DNA of 64,000 bases from Phycisphaeraceae bacterium (GTDB taxonomy: Bacteria > Planctomycetota > Phycisphaerae > Phycisphaerales > UBA1924). Each line of letters opens with the position of its first letter. Position 1 is the stretch's first letter. Of the stretch, positions 49,649 through 58,283 are shown piece by piece. Below the pieces are notes generated by a model. It was not told the origin of the DNA, did not search any database, and worked only from the letters and a program-made list of their open reading frames with translations. The position numbers and the translations under genes were made by a program. Location: NCBI GenBank assembly GCA_023898685.1, contig CP060234.1, positions 682,001 through 746,000 on the forward strand, written 5' to 3'.

Positions 49649-49911
49649 GCCGTCCGGTCACAATGCAGCGGGCCTTTGTGAAGGTCCGCATAGCACCATC
49701 CCTTCGAGGACGGTCCCGTCGTGCCGCGCGACTTGGGCGATCCGCCCCTGATTCCAGGTGCCAAAGCGACGTGGTGGGTGCAAAAAACCTGCTCAATTCC
49801 CGATTCGGGTTGCCCCGGTTTCAGTCTTGAGGCCCCTTGTCCGAGCGTCCGTCGTGCACCCATTTGGGGCGCGTGCGGCTTTGTACCAGAGGGTCTGAGA
49901 AAGGAGAGATC

Positions 49912-50439
49912 ATGGGGCTTTGGAAGCTGAGCGCCGCGGCCATCTTGGTGGTTGCCGGCGCCGCGCAGGCCGCCATCTACTTCGAGTCTGAGGACAACGA
50001 TTCGCTCGCGCTGGCGAACGACATCGGCATCTACGGGGCTCCGGGAGATGGCATCCTTGTTGATGGCACCATCGGCAACCAGGACGTCGACTGGTTCCGG
50101 TTCACGCTGACCGACTACGCGACCCTGGTTGTTGCGTCGGTGTTTGATCGCAACAACTCCGGCGGCGACGGCATCCTGGGGCTGTTCAACAGCGCCGGGA
50201 ATCTGATCGTCGAAGACGATGACGAAGGTATCGGACTCATGCCGTCGCTTCAGTACGCCGGTCTCGCCGCCGGGAGCTACTACTTCGCGGTATCCGGCTA
50301 CGACGACTTCGGTTACGTGGGCGACCACCCCGAGCAGTTCGACTACAAGCTGGTCATCGGCATCAACATCCCCACGCCGGGCGTCATGACCTTCGCCGGG
50401 CTGGGTGGACTCGCGTGCATCCGCCGCCGGCGGGCTTGA
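49912..50439 (+). CDS. Secreted protein with PPC-like fold and PEP-CTERM-like C-terminus
   Basis: The 175-residue protein has a signal peptide (LSAAAILVVAGAAQA) and a beta-rich centre with paired strands DVDWFRFTLTDYATLVVASV and AGLAAGSYYFAVSGYDDFG. This resembles pre-peptidase C-terminal (PPC) domains. The tail IPTPGVMTFAGLGGLACIRR ends in RRRA, a hydrophobic segment with terminal basic cluster like PEP-CTERM sorting tails. ATG 49912 follows AAGGAGA. A terminator lies 24 bases downstream. Confidence 0.75.
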   Translation: MGLWKLSAAAILVVAGAAQAAIYFESEDNDSLALANDIGIYGAPGDGILVDGTIGNQDVDWFRFTLTDYATLVVASVFDRNNSGGDGILGLFNSAGNLIVEDDDEGIGLMPSLQYAGLAAGSYYFAVSGYDDFGYVGDHPEQFDYKLVIGINIPTPGVMTFAGLGGLACIRRRRA

Positions 50440-50462
50440 TCGCGATCACCGGAACGACACAG

Positions 50463-50488
50463 GCCCGGCGGATCTCGCCGGGCTTTTT
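50463..50488 (+). terminator. Rho-independent terminator after the 49912-50439 gene
   Basis: GCCCGGCG GATCT CGCCGGGC forms an eight-pair perfect stem followed by TTTTT. Confidence 0.88.
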
Positions 50489-50510
50489 CGTGCGCTCAGA
50501 GAAATGGCGA

Positions 50511-50539
50511 CAAAAGAAGCCCCGGGTCGAACCCGGGGC
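50511..50539 (-). terminator. Rho-independent terminator after the 50571-51251 gene
   Basis: On the minus strand GCCCCGGG TTCGA CCCGGGGC is followed by TTCTTTTG. It stops transcription of the convergent PEP-CTERM-like gene. Confidence 0.85.
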
Positions 50540-50570
50540 TCTGGGTCACGAAACCGCCTATGGCCGCGGC

Positions 50571-51251
50571 TCAGCCGCGCCAGCGGCGTCCGGTGTAGCC
50601 GAAGTAGGCGAGGAACGGCACGAGAATCGCGGGCGAGGGGATGAGCAGCCCGTCGATGTTCGTGGTCACCTCCGCGAAGTCCTGAGTCAGGCTGGAGGCG
50701 TCGAACTCGAAGCTGACGGCGCCGGTGTAGAACTGCCCCTTCAGATCGTCGATCATGATCGCGCCGTCGGTGCCGTCGAACATGTCTCCGGCGCCCGAGA
50801 ACGCGAAGTTGGTGCTCTGCCCGTTGAAGAACTGGGTCGATCCGACCCGCGTCAGCACGCCGTTGATGTCGGCCGTCAGCGTGTCCCCGTCGCCGTCGGC
50901 GATCAGCACGCTCCCCGTGGCGAGCGCCATGTCGCCCGCGATGTCGGTGATGTTCAGCACGACCTGCACCGCGAACGGGTCGAACAGCGTAAAGCCCGGA
51001 TCGAACTCGCCCGTGCCGGGCCGATCATCGAGACGCGTGATATCCCCGTTGGAGACGTGCGCGTCGTTCGTCACGGCCGCGGCGGTGAAGGCACCGCCGC
51101 CGACCCCCGATTCGTAGACATAGTCGCCGCTGAGCTCGCCGAAGCGGAACGAGATGAACGGGTCCGCCTGGGCGGCGCCGGCCGCCCCGATCACGCCCAC
51201 GGCGGCGGCTAGCACGACGATTGAAGCCGAGCGATCTCTGGTGCGCATCAC
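50571..51251 (-). CDS. Secreted protein with PEP-CTERM-like tail (paralogue 1)
   Basis: The 226-residue protein has a signal peptide (VVLAAAVGVIGAAGAAQA), a beta-rich domain, and a C-terminal IPSPAILVPFLAYFGYTGRR with terminal basic residues. It aligns by eye with the next gene (51373): both share a GD-Y-x-x-S/G-G-x-F-x-A-A-A-x-x-N start, a GDI/GDVxxL segment, a GxxxFDxGF segment and IxDxDGDTLxAD. They are therefore tandem paralogues. Function is unknown; probably exported and attached to the envelope. Confidence 0.72.
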   Translation of the reverse strand: MMRTRDRSASIVVLAAAVGVIGAAGAAQADPFISFRFGELSGDYVYESGVGGGAFTAAAVTNDAHVSNGDITRLDDRPGTGEFDPGFTLFDPFAVQVVLNITDIAGDMALATGSVLIADGDGDTLTADINGVLTRVGSTQFFNGQSTNFAFSGAGDMFDGTDGAIMIDDLKGQFYTGAVSFEFDASSLTQDFAEVTTNIDGLLIPSPAILVPFLAYFGYTGRRWRG

Positions 51252-51372
51252 GTGATCCCCCTCACGAATGCCGCGTTCCGTGCGTCAACAAGACAGACCG
51301 CGCTACACCGCGGTCTTGCCTCTTCCATGAATGGTCTGTCGAAACAACACCGGCACCGGGCCGGACAAACGA

Positions 51373-52029
51373 TCAGTTGCGACGGCGGGCCGAGGTCATC
51401 AGCCCGAGGCCCGCGAGAGCGAGGACGCTCGGGGCGGGGATGAGCAGCCCGTCACCCTCGGTCGAGACCCTCGCGAAGTTGTGGCTGAACGAGCCGGGGC
51501 TCTGGAGCAGAAGGCTGATCGCGCCTTCGTAGGTGTTGCCCAGCAGGCCGGCCATGCTGAATCCGCCCGTGGTCCCGTCGAAGAACCCGTCCTGGTCGCC
51601 GTTGTCGGTGAAGACGTAGTTCTCCGTTGCGCCGCTGAAGAACATGAAGCCGATGGGATTGAAGATGTTCCACGAGCCGAAGAAGTCGGCGCTGAGCGTG
51701 TCGCCGTCGAGATCGGTGAGCACGACCTGCCCCACGCCGTCGGCGGAGGTCGAGGTGATGTTGGAAACGCTCATGATGATCGAGACGTTGGCGACGCCGG
51801 CCCCGAAGAAGCCGGTGTCGAACTGGGCGGTGCCCTTCGGGCCGGTCAGCAGGCTGACATCGCCGCCCGTAAAGAGCGTGCCGTTGTCGGTCGCCGCGGC
51901 CGAGAACGTGCTCGACTGCACGTCATACGAGCCGGCGAGGTCGGTGTAGCTGTACGAGGCGATCACGCCGGCCGAGGCGAGGCCCGCGGCGGCGGCAATG
52001 GCGGTCAGGGCGATGGACTTGGAGAGCAC
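51373..52029 (-). CDS. Secreted protein with PEP-CTERM-like tail (paralogue 2)
   Basis: The 218-residue protein has a signal peptide (ALTAIAAAAGLASAGVIA) and ends IPAPSVLALAGLGLMTSARR followed by RN, the standard P-x-P, hydrophobic helix and Arg cluster. Central features are TDLDGDTLSADFFGSWNIF and a GTAQFDTGFFGAG segment, as in its neighbour at 50571. The 121-base gap between the two contains no terminator I can see. The 52030-52268 region upstream holds no gene. Confidence 0.75.
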   Translation of the reverse strand: MLSKSIALTAIAAAAGLASAGVIASYSYTDLAGSYDVQSSTFSAAATDNGTLFTGGDVSLLTGPKGTAQFDTGFFGAGVANVSIIMSVSNITSTSADGVGQVVLTDLDGDTLSADFFGSWNIFNPIGFMFFSGATENYVFTDNGDQDGFFDGTTGGFSMAGLLGNTYEGAISLLLQSPGSFSHNFARVSTEGDGLLIPAPSVLALAGLGLMTSARRRN

Positions 52030-52268
52030 GGTGATCCCTTCCTCTCTTCTCGGACGTTCTCACTCCGACCGCGGCGATGCAGCCACGGCGTCAGAGCAAC
52101 AGGTACACCAGGGCTTGGGAAGTGCCAGCCAATCGCGCAGAACATCTGGCAATTCGGACGTTGCGACGAATGGAGACGCACTTTGTTCGGGCTGTTGGCG
52201 CCATGACGGCGCACCGACGGCGCATGGCACAATCAACGGCCCGCGGGGTCACCCACCGCAATTGGGGG

Positions 52269-52814
52269 TCACATCGGCTTCTTGCCGATCGTCACATCGT
52301 AGATCTGGAGCAGCTTGTTCTTGTCGAAGATCATCTCGGGCCGGCTCAGGCCCACGATGTCGTACTCGGTGGTCAGCTCGATCGCGTCGACCGGGCACGC
52401 CTCCTCGCACATGCCGCAGAAGATGCAGCGGAGTTCGTCGATCTCGAACTTCGCCGGATACTTCTCGCGGTCATCCCATGGGCTCTCCGCCGCCTCGATG
52501 TGGATGCAATTGGCCGGGCAGAGCGTGGGGCACATCATGCAGGCGACGCAGCGCACCCGCCCCTCCTCGTCGCGGTTGAGGCGGTGGACGCCGCGGTAAT
52601 TGCCGGCGTTCATGCCCCCCTCTGGAACGGGCATGTGCTCGCGGCGCTGCTCGGGATACTGCATCGTCCGGCTGGTCTTGCCCTGGCCGAACGAGGTGAA
52701 GAAGTGGCGGAGCGTGGTGCCGAACCCGTGGAAAACCTCTGGGAGATAAAGGCTCTCCGAGCGGTTCATCGGGGGGGTCTTGAGCTGGATGATGTCGTCG
52801 TCGCGGATGGCCAT
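52269..52814 (-). CDS. nuoI: NADH-quinone oxidoreductase subunit I
   Basis: NuoI carries two [4Fe-4S] clusters in the hydrophilic arm of complex I. The 181-residue product has CVACMMCPTLCPANCIHIE and CIFCGMCEEACPVDAIELT, and a LYLPEVFHGFGTTLRHFF helix that attaches it to the membrane arm. ATG 52814 was chosen; the upstream frame to 53024 is a shadow. No other nuo gene is adjacent, so nuo genes here are scattered. Confidence 0.92.
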   Translation of the reverse strand: MAIRDDDIIQLKTPPMNRSESLYLPEVFHGFGTTLRHFFTSFGQGKTSRTMQYPEQRREHMPVPEGGMNAGNYRGVHRLNRDEEGRVRCVACMMCPTLCPANCIHIEAAESPWDDREKYPAKFEIDELRCIFCGMCEEACPVDAIELTTEYDIVGLSRPEMIFDKNKLLQIYDVTIGKKPM

Positions 52815-52866
52815 GCCGGAGTATAGAACCGCGCAGAGCACCGCTTTGTCGAGGTAGAATGAAGGC

Positions 52867-53625
52867 ATGTCACCGCCCGGCAGCGGCAAGCCCCTGTTCG
52901 ACCTGATCCCCAGGTCCACGCACCCCGACGACGCGCCCGTCAGCCGACCCACGGCCGACGCCGGCCGAATCGAGCCCCATTCGCCTCGCGGTGCGGCGTC
53001 GGGCCGCGTCGCGGTGCCGGTCACATGGCTTTACGTCGCGGCGGCGGCGGCCCTGCTGCTGCTCGTCCTTGCGTACGGCCTCGGCTACCGCGTCGGGGCG
53101 GCGGCCGAGCGGGAGGAGATCGGCCGCTTCGCGCCGCGTGAGAGCCAGCAGACACGCATCGAAGATCCGCTGACCGACGACCCCTCGCCGAAACAGGACC
53201 CCGGCGCCAAGCCCAGCCCCGGGTCGGCCACCGGTGCCGGCGCCAGGAACCCGGCCCCGGGCACGATTGTCACGGCGGCCGGACTTGTTCCTGTTGATCC
53301 CCGAATCGAGGGGTCGAATTACCTTGAGCTTGCGACGCTGCCCCGGGACCAGGCGGAGGCCGCCGTCCGATATCTGGCGAGTCAGGGGGAGGAGGCGATC
53401 GCGGTGCCGGTGAACGGGGTTGATCGGCGCGGGTCGCGCCCGAATACTTCCGACCGCTACCGGGTCATCGCGCTCGGGTTGGCGGTGCCCGGAGACCGGT
53501 ACTCCTCCTCGACGGCTGAGCGGGAGCGGTTCGAGCGGCGGCTGGCGCGCCTAGGGAAGGCGTGGGCCGATCAGGGCGGGGCGTCGGACTTTTCCGACCC
53601 GCTCTGGCGACGCTTCGGCGGGTAG
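52867..53625 (+). CDS. Hypothetical single-pass membrane protein (252 aa)
   Basis: The protein has a ~52-residue cytoplasmic tail, one transmembrane helix (VTWLYVAAAAALLLLVLAYG) and a Pro/Gly/Ala-rich linker. A ~110-residue C-terminal domain follows with IEGSNYLELATLPRDQAEAAVRYLASQGEEA and SDRYRVIALGLAVPG strands. The alternating helix and strand after 'NYLELATL' is reminiscent of SPOR-like domains but is not diagnostic. It is divergent from nuoI. No family was assigned. Confidence 0.65.
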   Translation: MSPPGSGKPLFDLIPRSTHPDDAPVSRPTADAGRIEPHSPRGAASGRVAVPVTWLYVAAAAALLLLVLAYGLGYRVGAAAEREEIGRFAPRESQQTRIEDPLTDDPSPKQDPGAKPSPGSATGAGARNPAPGTIVTAAGLVPVDPRIEGSNYLELATLPRDQAEAAVRYLASQGEEAIAVPVNGVDRRGSRPNTSDRYRVIALGLAVPGDRYSSSTAERERFERRLARLGKAWADQGGASDFSDPLWRRFGG

Positions 53626-53675
53626 GTCTCGGGAAGACACGAAAGCGGCGGGACAGGGCCCGCGGGAGACGAACC

Positions 53676-53834
53676 ATGAGCCTCGATCGCTCGCTGAAGA
53701 CCTCCGGCAACCTCAAGGGCAAGCGGAACGTCATGACGCGCGCCGAGCGCATCGATGTCCTCAAGGGCGACAAGAAGTTCGACCCGAAGAAGGACTCGGC
53801 GCTCGGCCTGCGGAAGACGCGCGTGACCGAGTAG
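53676..53834 (+). CDS. Small basic protein (planctomycete/verrucomicrobial type, 52 aa)
   Basis: This is a 52-residue, strongly basic protein beginning MSLDRSLKTSGNLKGKRNVM and ending GLRKTRVTE, with EKxR/KGDKKF in the middle. It matches the conserved 'small basic protein' family found in Planctomycetes, Verrucomicrobia and Chlamydiae, whose function is unknown and which may bind nucleic acid or ribosomes. ATG 53676 is preceded by GGGAGACGAA. Confidence 0.85.
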   Translation: MSLDRSLKTSGNLKGKRNVMTRAERIDVLKGDKKFDPKKDSALGLRKTRVTE

Positions 53835-53927
53835 GCCGGGAAGTCAGCTTCCAACATCATTTGAATCCGAACGAGCCGCGGGCGCGAGCACGTGGAGTTG
53901 TGTCGTCGGTCTTGCGACGCTCGGAAA

Positions 53928-54012
53928 GAGCCCTGAGCCCGAGCGATGAGCCGAGCGTGCAAGGACTCGGGAATGCTCGTGGACTTCGGCCCGTCGCTCG
54001 CGCTCAGGGCTC
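53928..54012 (+). repeat. Imperfect inverted repeat upstream of the 54087 gene
   Basis: GAGCCCTGAGCCCGAGCG at 53928 is an imperfect inverse of CGCTCGCGCTCAGGGCTC at 53995-54012. An AATCCGAACGAGCC copy at 53865 has its exact reverse complement, GGCTCGTTCGGATT, near 55283, beyond the far end of the gene. Confidence 0.55.
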
Positions 54013-54086
54013 CTTCGATCGGGCGATCGCACGCGAACTGGAATCCCCTCCGTGGGTCGCCCGGCGCGCCCGGTACACTGCGGGCC

Positions 54087-54968
54087 ATGCCCTGCGACGC
54101 CGACACGCCGTGCTGCCCCGTGTGCGGGTATGACCAGAGCGGGCTCGTCGCGTCGTGGACCGATCAGTGCCCGCTTCGCAGTCCTTGCAGCGAGTGCGGG
54201 GCGGAGATCGATTGGGTCGAGGTGTTTCGGCCCGAGCTGTTCGAGGTCCTCCAGTTTTGCGAGCACGACGGGGCGACGTTCCCGGGCGCTTGCCTGCGCA
54301 CCGGGTGGCGGGCGCTGCGCCCCGGGGCGTTCTGGCGCTGGGTGCCGCGGAGCCAGCCGCTGCGGGCGGGCCGGCTGATCGGGGCGGTTGTGCTGGGTCT
54401 GGTGGTTTGGCGGGTGATGGTGCAGGTGGCATGCCTCGCCGTGGTAATCGCGTTCCTTTTCGCAATCTACGCCACGGGAGGCGGCGGCAATTATGGATAT
54501 AGCATCACGCCATTGGGCCACTTGGTCGAGTGGTTGCAGGATGCACCACCCGACGTGAGTCGAGTCGTCGCGGTGATCCTCCACTTCTCAGCCGGGATCG
54601 TTGCATTGACGTGGGCGGTTCTCGCGAAGCATCGGAGCGTGCAGGCCCGCCACATTGTCCGCGGGTGGTCCTACACGCTGGTCTCGTTGTGCGTGCCGTT
54701 CGCGATCGGGTCCGTGCTGCGATCTGCCGAGATTGTGTTGGACTACGACGGCTTGTGGTCCGCCTCAATCGTCATGTATTGGCTTGCGTGGTACGCCCTG
54801 CCCGTCCTCTACGCCTGCTGGCTCTGGCACTGCTGGTCCAGCTTCCTGCGGCGCTACCTCCGCGTGCAGCGGCCGCGGGCGACGGCGGCGGCGTACGGGC
54901 TCATCTCGGCCTTGCTCACCGCGCTCGTGGTGACGCTCTATTCGATCGTGACCAATCCGTATTCGTAG
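54087..54968 (+). CDS. Zinc-ribbon plus multipass membrane protein
   Basis: The 293-residue protein begins with a likely zinc ribbon (CCPVCGYDQSGL...CPLRSPCSECGAEI) and then has four or five transmembrane helices (LIGAVVLGLVVWRVMVQVAC, LAVVIAFLFAIYA, VVAVILHFSAGIVALTWAVL, YTLVSLCVPFAIGSVL, ALPVLYACWLWHCW). This domain arrangement is frequent in planctomycetes; the function is unknown. ATG 54087 places the ribbon at the N-terminus. Base composition is a little less GC-rich than around. Confidence 0.75.
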   Translation: MPCDADTPCCPVCGYDQSGLVASWTDQCPLRSPCSECGAEIDWVEVFRPELFEVLQFCEHDGATFPGACLRTGWRALRPGAFWRWVPRSQPLRAGRLIGAVVLGLVVWRVMVQVACLAVVIAFLFAIYATGGGGNYGYSITPLGHLVEWLQDAPPDVSRVVAVILHFSAGIVALTWAVLAKHRSVQARHIVRGWSYTLVSLCVPFAIGSVLRSAEIVLDYDGLWSASIVMYWLAWYALPVLYACWLWHCWSSFLRRYLRVQRPRATAAAYGLISALLTALVVTLYSIVTNPYS

Positions 54969-55305
54969 CGGTGCTGCATTCCGACGAGCCGCGGTCGCGA
55001 GCCCGCGAAGCTTCGTGAACATCCGACTCCACGGGCTCGCCGGATTAATGACCTATGTTGGGAGTGTGCTCTGCTCGCTGTGGGCGAGCAGGATCGTGGT
55101 CGCGCGGGGCGACCACGGCACACGCGGAAGAGGTCAACCGGAACATGCCCGCGCTGCGCGTGGGCCGGGTGCAGTGGAGACGCGGAGCTTCTCCACGAAC
55201 GGGCGCACGGATCGTGGAGAAGCCGAGGACGGCGTCTCCACGGCACCCAGCATAGAGACCCTCGCTCGCGCTTCGGGCTCGTTCGGATTGGATCCAGCCG
55301 ACGGG
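54969..55305. other. Gene-free repeat-rich interval
   Basis: The 337 bases hold fragments of dispersed repeats: CGACGAGCCGCGGTCGCGAG near 54978, the family B element at 55168-55247, and CTCGCTCGCGCTTCGGGCTC at ~55260. No coding frame with plausible start and composition is seen. Confidence 0.6.
55168..55247 (+). repeat. Repeat family B, copy 3
   Basis: It contains the hairpin core GTGGAGACGCGGAGCTTCTC and a second GTGGAGAAG...GCGTCTCCAC unit, bounded by GGTGC and GGCACC. It matches 18910-18998 closely. Confidence 0.75.
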
Positions 55306-55716
55306 CTACAGCAGCCGCGCCATCGCCCGCCCCAGCTCCGCGAGCCGGTCCTTGCTCACCTCCACCGGCTTCCACTCCTTCCTGAGCCCCCCGCCCGCCG
55401 GCTTGGGGATCACGTGGAAGTGGACGTGCGGCACCGCCTGGCCCGCCGCCTCCCCGTTGTTCTGGAGCACGTTGCAGTCGGCGATGCCCGTGACCTTCTG
55501 CACCGCCCGGACCACGCGGGGAAGCACCCGCCCCACCGCCGCCGCGGCGTCGTCGCTGAGCTGGTCGAGCGCCTCGGCGGGCTCCTTGGGGATGACCAGG
55601 ACATGCCCCTCGCTGAGCGGGGCGATGTCCATGATCGCGATAACGGCCTTGTCCTCGTAGATCTTCTGGGCGGGGATCTCGCCCCGGATGATCTTGCTGA
55701 AGATGGTGTCGCTCAT
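55306..55716 (-). CDS. HIT-family nucleotide hydrolase
   Basis: The 136-residue histidine-triad protein has the Hint/HinT pattern: TIFSKIIRGEIPAQKIYEDK, HVLVIPKEPAEALD and the active-site HVHFHVI. Such proteins hydrolyse adenosine phosphoramidates or AMP-lysine. Sequence fits the HinT branch. The start at ATG 55716 is the family norm; the longer frame to 56187 overlaps other genes. Confidence 0.93.
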   Translation of the reverse strand: MSDTIFSKIIRGEIPAQKIYEDKAVIAIMDIAPLSEGHVLVIPKEPAEALDQLSDDAAAAVGRVLPRVVRAVQKVTGIADCNVLQNNGEAAGQAVPHVHFHVIPKPAGGGLRKEWKPVEVSKDRLAELGRAMARLL

Positions 55717-55838
55717 AGGTGAATCGTACCTGTTGACACCGCCCGTCGCCCGATTCGGACGATCTTGCGTGAGCCCCACGGGGGCGGGGACGCTTCCGGT
55801 CGATCGTCGCCCCCGCATTCCGCGGAGAGGAGGTCCCA

Positions 55839-56180
55839 ATGACATTGCCAGCCGCGTCCGGCCATCCGTTCGCACTCCCGGACGTTTGCAAGATCCCAGG
55901 GCCCGCCGCGTCCGTACCCATTCCGTACCCGAACATGGCGGCCGCTCCGATGCAGACGCCGTGGCAGACCACCAACGCGATCCAGCGCGTCGAGTTGCAG
56001 CGCAAGCACGGCATGACGAGCCGGAAGGCGGGTCAGATGACCGGCACGTCGGGCGGCAAGACGGGCGCGGAGGGCGGCAAGGCGGCGGACATGTCCATGA
56101 AACCAGCGAGCCACAGCGGTCTGGGCCCCGCCGGTATGCAAGTGGCGCCGTCGCAGACGAAGGTGCTGGGGCTGTTCTGA
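55839..56180 (+). CDS. PAAR-like (DUF4150-type) protein
   Basis: This 113-residue protein has the motif PFALPDVCKIPGPAASVPIP followed by YPNMA, which matches the N-terminus of PAAR-like DUF4150 proteins, and a C-terminal PSQTKVLGLF as in their closing strand. PAAR-like proteins cap contractile injection (type VI) spikes. No other secretion genes are near, so this is an orphan. The start has an excellent ribosome-binding site, GAGAGGAGGT. It is divergent from the HIT gene. Confidence 0.6.
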   Translation: MTLPAASGHPFALPDVCKIPGPAASVPIPYPNMAAAPMQTPWQTTNAIQRVELQRKHGMTSRKAGQMTGTSGGKTGAEGGKAADMSMKPASHSGLGPAGMQVAPSQTKVLGLF

Positions 56181-56306
56181 TTCGCAAGCGTCGGCCAAGG
56201 CGTCCGGTCGTCTACCATACCCGGCCCCGCGGCAGATGGTCGCGGGTCCGTGCAGACACCGCACTCGGGGCGTCGCTGGGCGCCTCGGGAAAGACCGAGG
56301 GCGCCC

Positions 56307-58088
56307 ATGCCGACGTTCGTGCTCAACGGAAAAACGATCGACTTCAAGCCCGGTGAGAAGATCATCCAGGCGGCCAACCGGGCCGGCGTTGAGATCCCGC
56401 AGTACTGCTACCACGACGCGCTGTCGATCCCCGCGCAGTGCCGCATCTGCCTCGCGGAGATCTGGGCCCCCAACCCCCGCAACGACAACAAACTCGAGCC
56501 CCAGATGGGCGGCAAGCTCCAGCCCACCTGCTCGACCCCCGCCTCGGAGGGCATGGTCGTCTACACCAACAGCCCCAGGGCCGTCGCCAACCAAAAGGCG
56601 GTGATGGAGTTCCTGCTGATCAACCACCCGCTCGACTGCCCGGTGTGCGACCAGGCGGGCGAGTGCACCTTGCAGGACTTCAGCTACCGCTACGGGCGGG
56701 GCGCGAGCCGCTTCGAAGAGAACAAGGTCAAGCAGCCCAAGAAGAACCTGGGTCCCAACGTCTACATCTACTCCGACCGGTGCATCATGTGCACCCGGTG
56801 CGTGCGGTTCGCCCGCGAGGTGCCCGAGACGGCCGAACTGATGATCGACGGGCGGGGCAACCAGAGCCAGATCGACGTCTTCCCGGGCGATGCGCTCGAC
56901 AACGAGATCGCGAGCAACGTGATCGATCTGTGCCCGGTGGGCGCCCTGCTCGACAAGGACTTCTTGTTCACCCAGCGCGTCTGGTTCCTCAAGCGGACCG
57001 CCGCGGTCGACCCGCTCACCGCGTCGGGCGACAACCTGTGGGTCGAGCACAACCAGGGGAAGATCTACCGCCTCAAGCCCCGGACGAATCTCGCGGTCAA
57101 CAAGTGGTGGATCACCGACGAGGTCCGCTACGGCTGGAAGTTCGTGCACTCCGACGACCGGATCGGCGGGCCGCTCCGCCGCCAGTACGGGACTCTCGTG
57201 GAGGCCGAGTGGGTGCGGGCGTACGAGCAGGCCCTGAGCGCCCTCCAGCCGCGTTCGCACGGCGAGAACAAGCGGCTGGCCGCCCTGATCAGCCCGATGC
57301 TGACGTGCGAGGAGGCGTACCAGCTCGCGACGCTGGCGCGCGAGATCGACGAGAAGGCGATCCTCGCGGTCGGCCCCGTGCCGTTCGAGGGCGAGGACAA
57401 GCACTTCCCGCCCTCGCTCGACCGCGATGACCCCGACTTCGAGAAGAAGGCGTACATCAAGTACGCAGAGAAAGCCCCCAACGCCCGCGGCGTGCGTCGC
57501 GTGATCGAGGCGGTGACGGGCCAGAAGGCGCTGGAAGCGGCCGACCTGCAGGGCGGGAAGATGAGCGAGGTCGGCGCGATCATCGTGACCGGCAACTACC
57601 CCAGCGCCTGGGCGACCGACGAGCTGCTGGGCGCCCTCGAATCGCCTTATGTCGTTCTCATCGACACGCTCGAGAGCCGGCTGCACGAGGTGGCCGACGT
57701 GGTGCTGCCGGGCGCGACCTTCGCCGAGAAGGCGGGGACGTTCGAGAACGCGAGGGGCCTGCTCCAGGCGTTCGAGCAGTCGATCCCGTGCCAGGGCTCT
57801 TCGAAGAGCGAGGGTCAGATCGCGACCGACATGCTCGCCCTGCTCGCGGGCCTCGAGCTCGAGGTCCCGCCGCTCACCGCGGCCGACTTCGTGGTTGATG
57901 AAGGCCCGGGCCAGGTGCCCAACGCGACCGACTCGGCCGCGCTGCCCCGTGCGAGCCTGTTCAACGCGGGGACCCTGCGGGGCGAGATGGCGGGGGCGCA
58001 CGAGGCGCTCAAGGTATTCGCGACCGAGGTCGCGATGCCGCCCGCGGCGGAGAAGCGCGAGCTGGATATGGCGGTGGTGGAGCTGTAG
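56307..58088 (+). CDS. nuoG: NADH-quinone oxidoreductase subunit G
   Basis: NuoG binds several Fe-S clusters in complex I. The 593-residue product has an N-terminal 2Fe-2S domain (CYHDALSIPAQCRICLAEI, CSTPASEG), a His-Cys3 4Fe-4S site (HPLDCPVCDQAGECTLQD), a 4Fe-4S site (CIMCTRCVRFAREVPET, CPVGALL), and a C-terminal molybdopterin-oxidoreductase-like fold with ADVVLPGATFAEKAGTFENA. It ends shorter than E. coli NuoG but is complete for this branch. It is separated from nuoI by 3.5 kb and on the opposite strand. Confidence 0.92.
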   Translation: MPTFVLNGKTIDFKPGEKIIQAANRAGVEIPQYCYHDALSIPAQCRICLAEIWAPNPRNDNKLEPQMGGKLQPTCSTPASEGMVVYTNSPRAVANQKAVMEFLLINHPLDCPVCDQAGECTLQDFSYRYGRGASRFEENKVKQPKKNLGPNVYIYSDRCIMCTRCVRFAREVPETAELMIDGRGNQSQIDVFPGDALDNEIASNVIDLCPVGALLDKDFLFTQRVWFLKRTAAVDPLTASGDNLWVEHNQGKIYRLKPRTNLAVNKWWITDEVRYGWKFVHSDDRIGGPLRRQYGTLVEAEWVRAYEQALSALQPRSHGENKRLAALISPMLTCEEAYQLATLAREIDEKAILAVGPVPFEGEDKHFPPSLDRDDPDFEKKAYIKYAEKAPNARGVRRVIEAVTGQKALEAADLQGGKMSEVGAIIVTGNYPSAWATDELLGALESPYVVLIDTLESRLHEVADVVLPGATFAEKAGTFENARGLLQAFEQSIPCQGSSKSEGQIATDMLALLAGLELEVPPLTAADFVVDEGPGQVPNATDSAALPRASLFNAGTLRGEMAGAHEALKVFATEVAMPPAAEKRELDMAVVEL

Positions 58089-58283
58089 ATGCCCGCCATA
58101 AATCGCTGCGGCGCAGGCAGTTATCCTGAACGGCCGAAGGTCGCCAATAGCGGATTCTGTTCGTATTTACGTTTTCAATAAGATGTGCCGTCAAAAAGCC
58201 GAATTCCGAATTGACAAGCGAATAGTGTCGAAGTACGGTGTTAGTCTAATCCGCGGGAATAATTGACGGAAGGGGCATCATCT

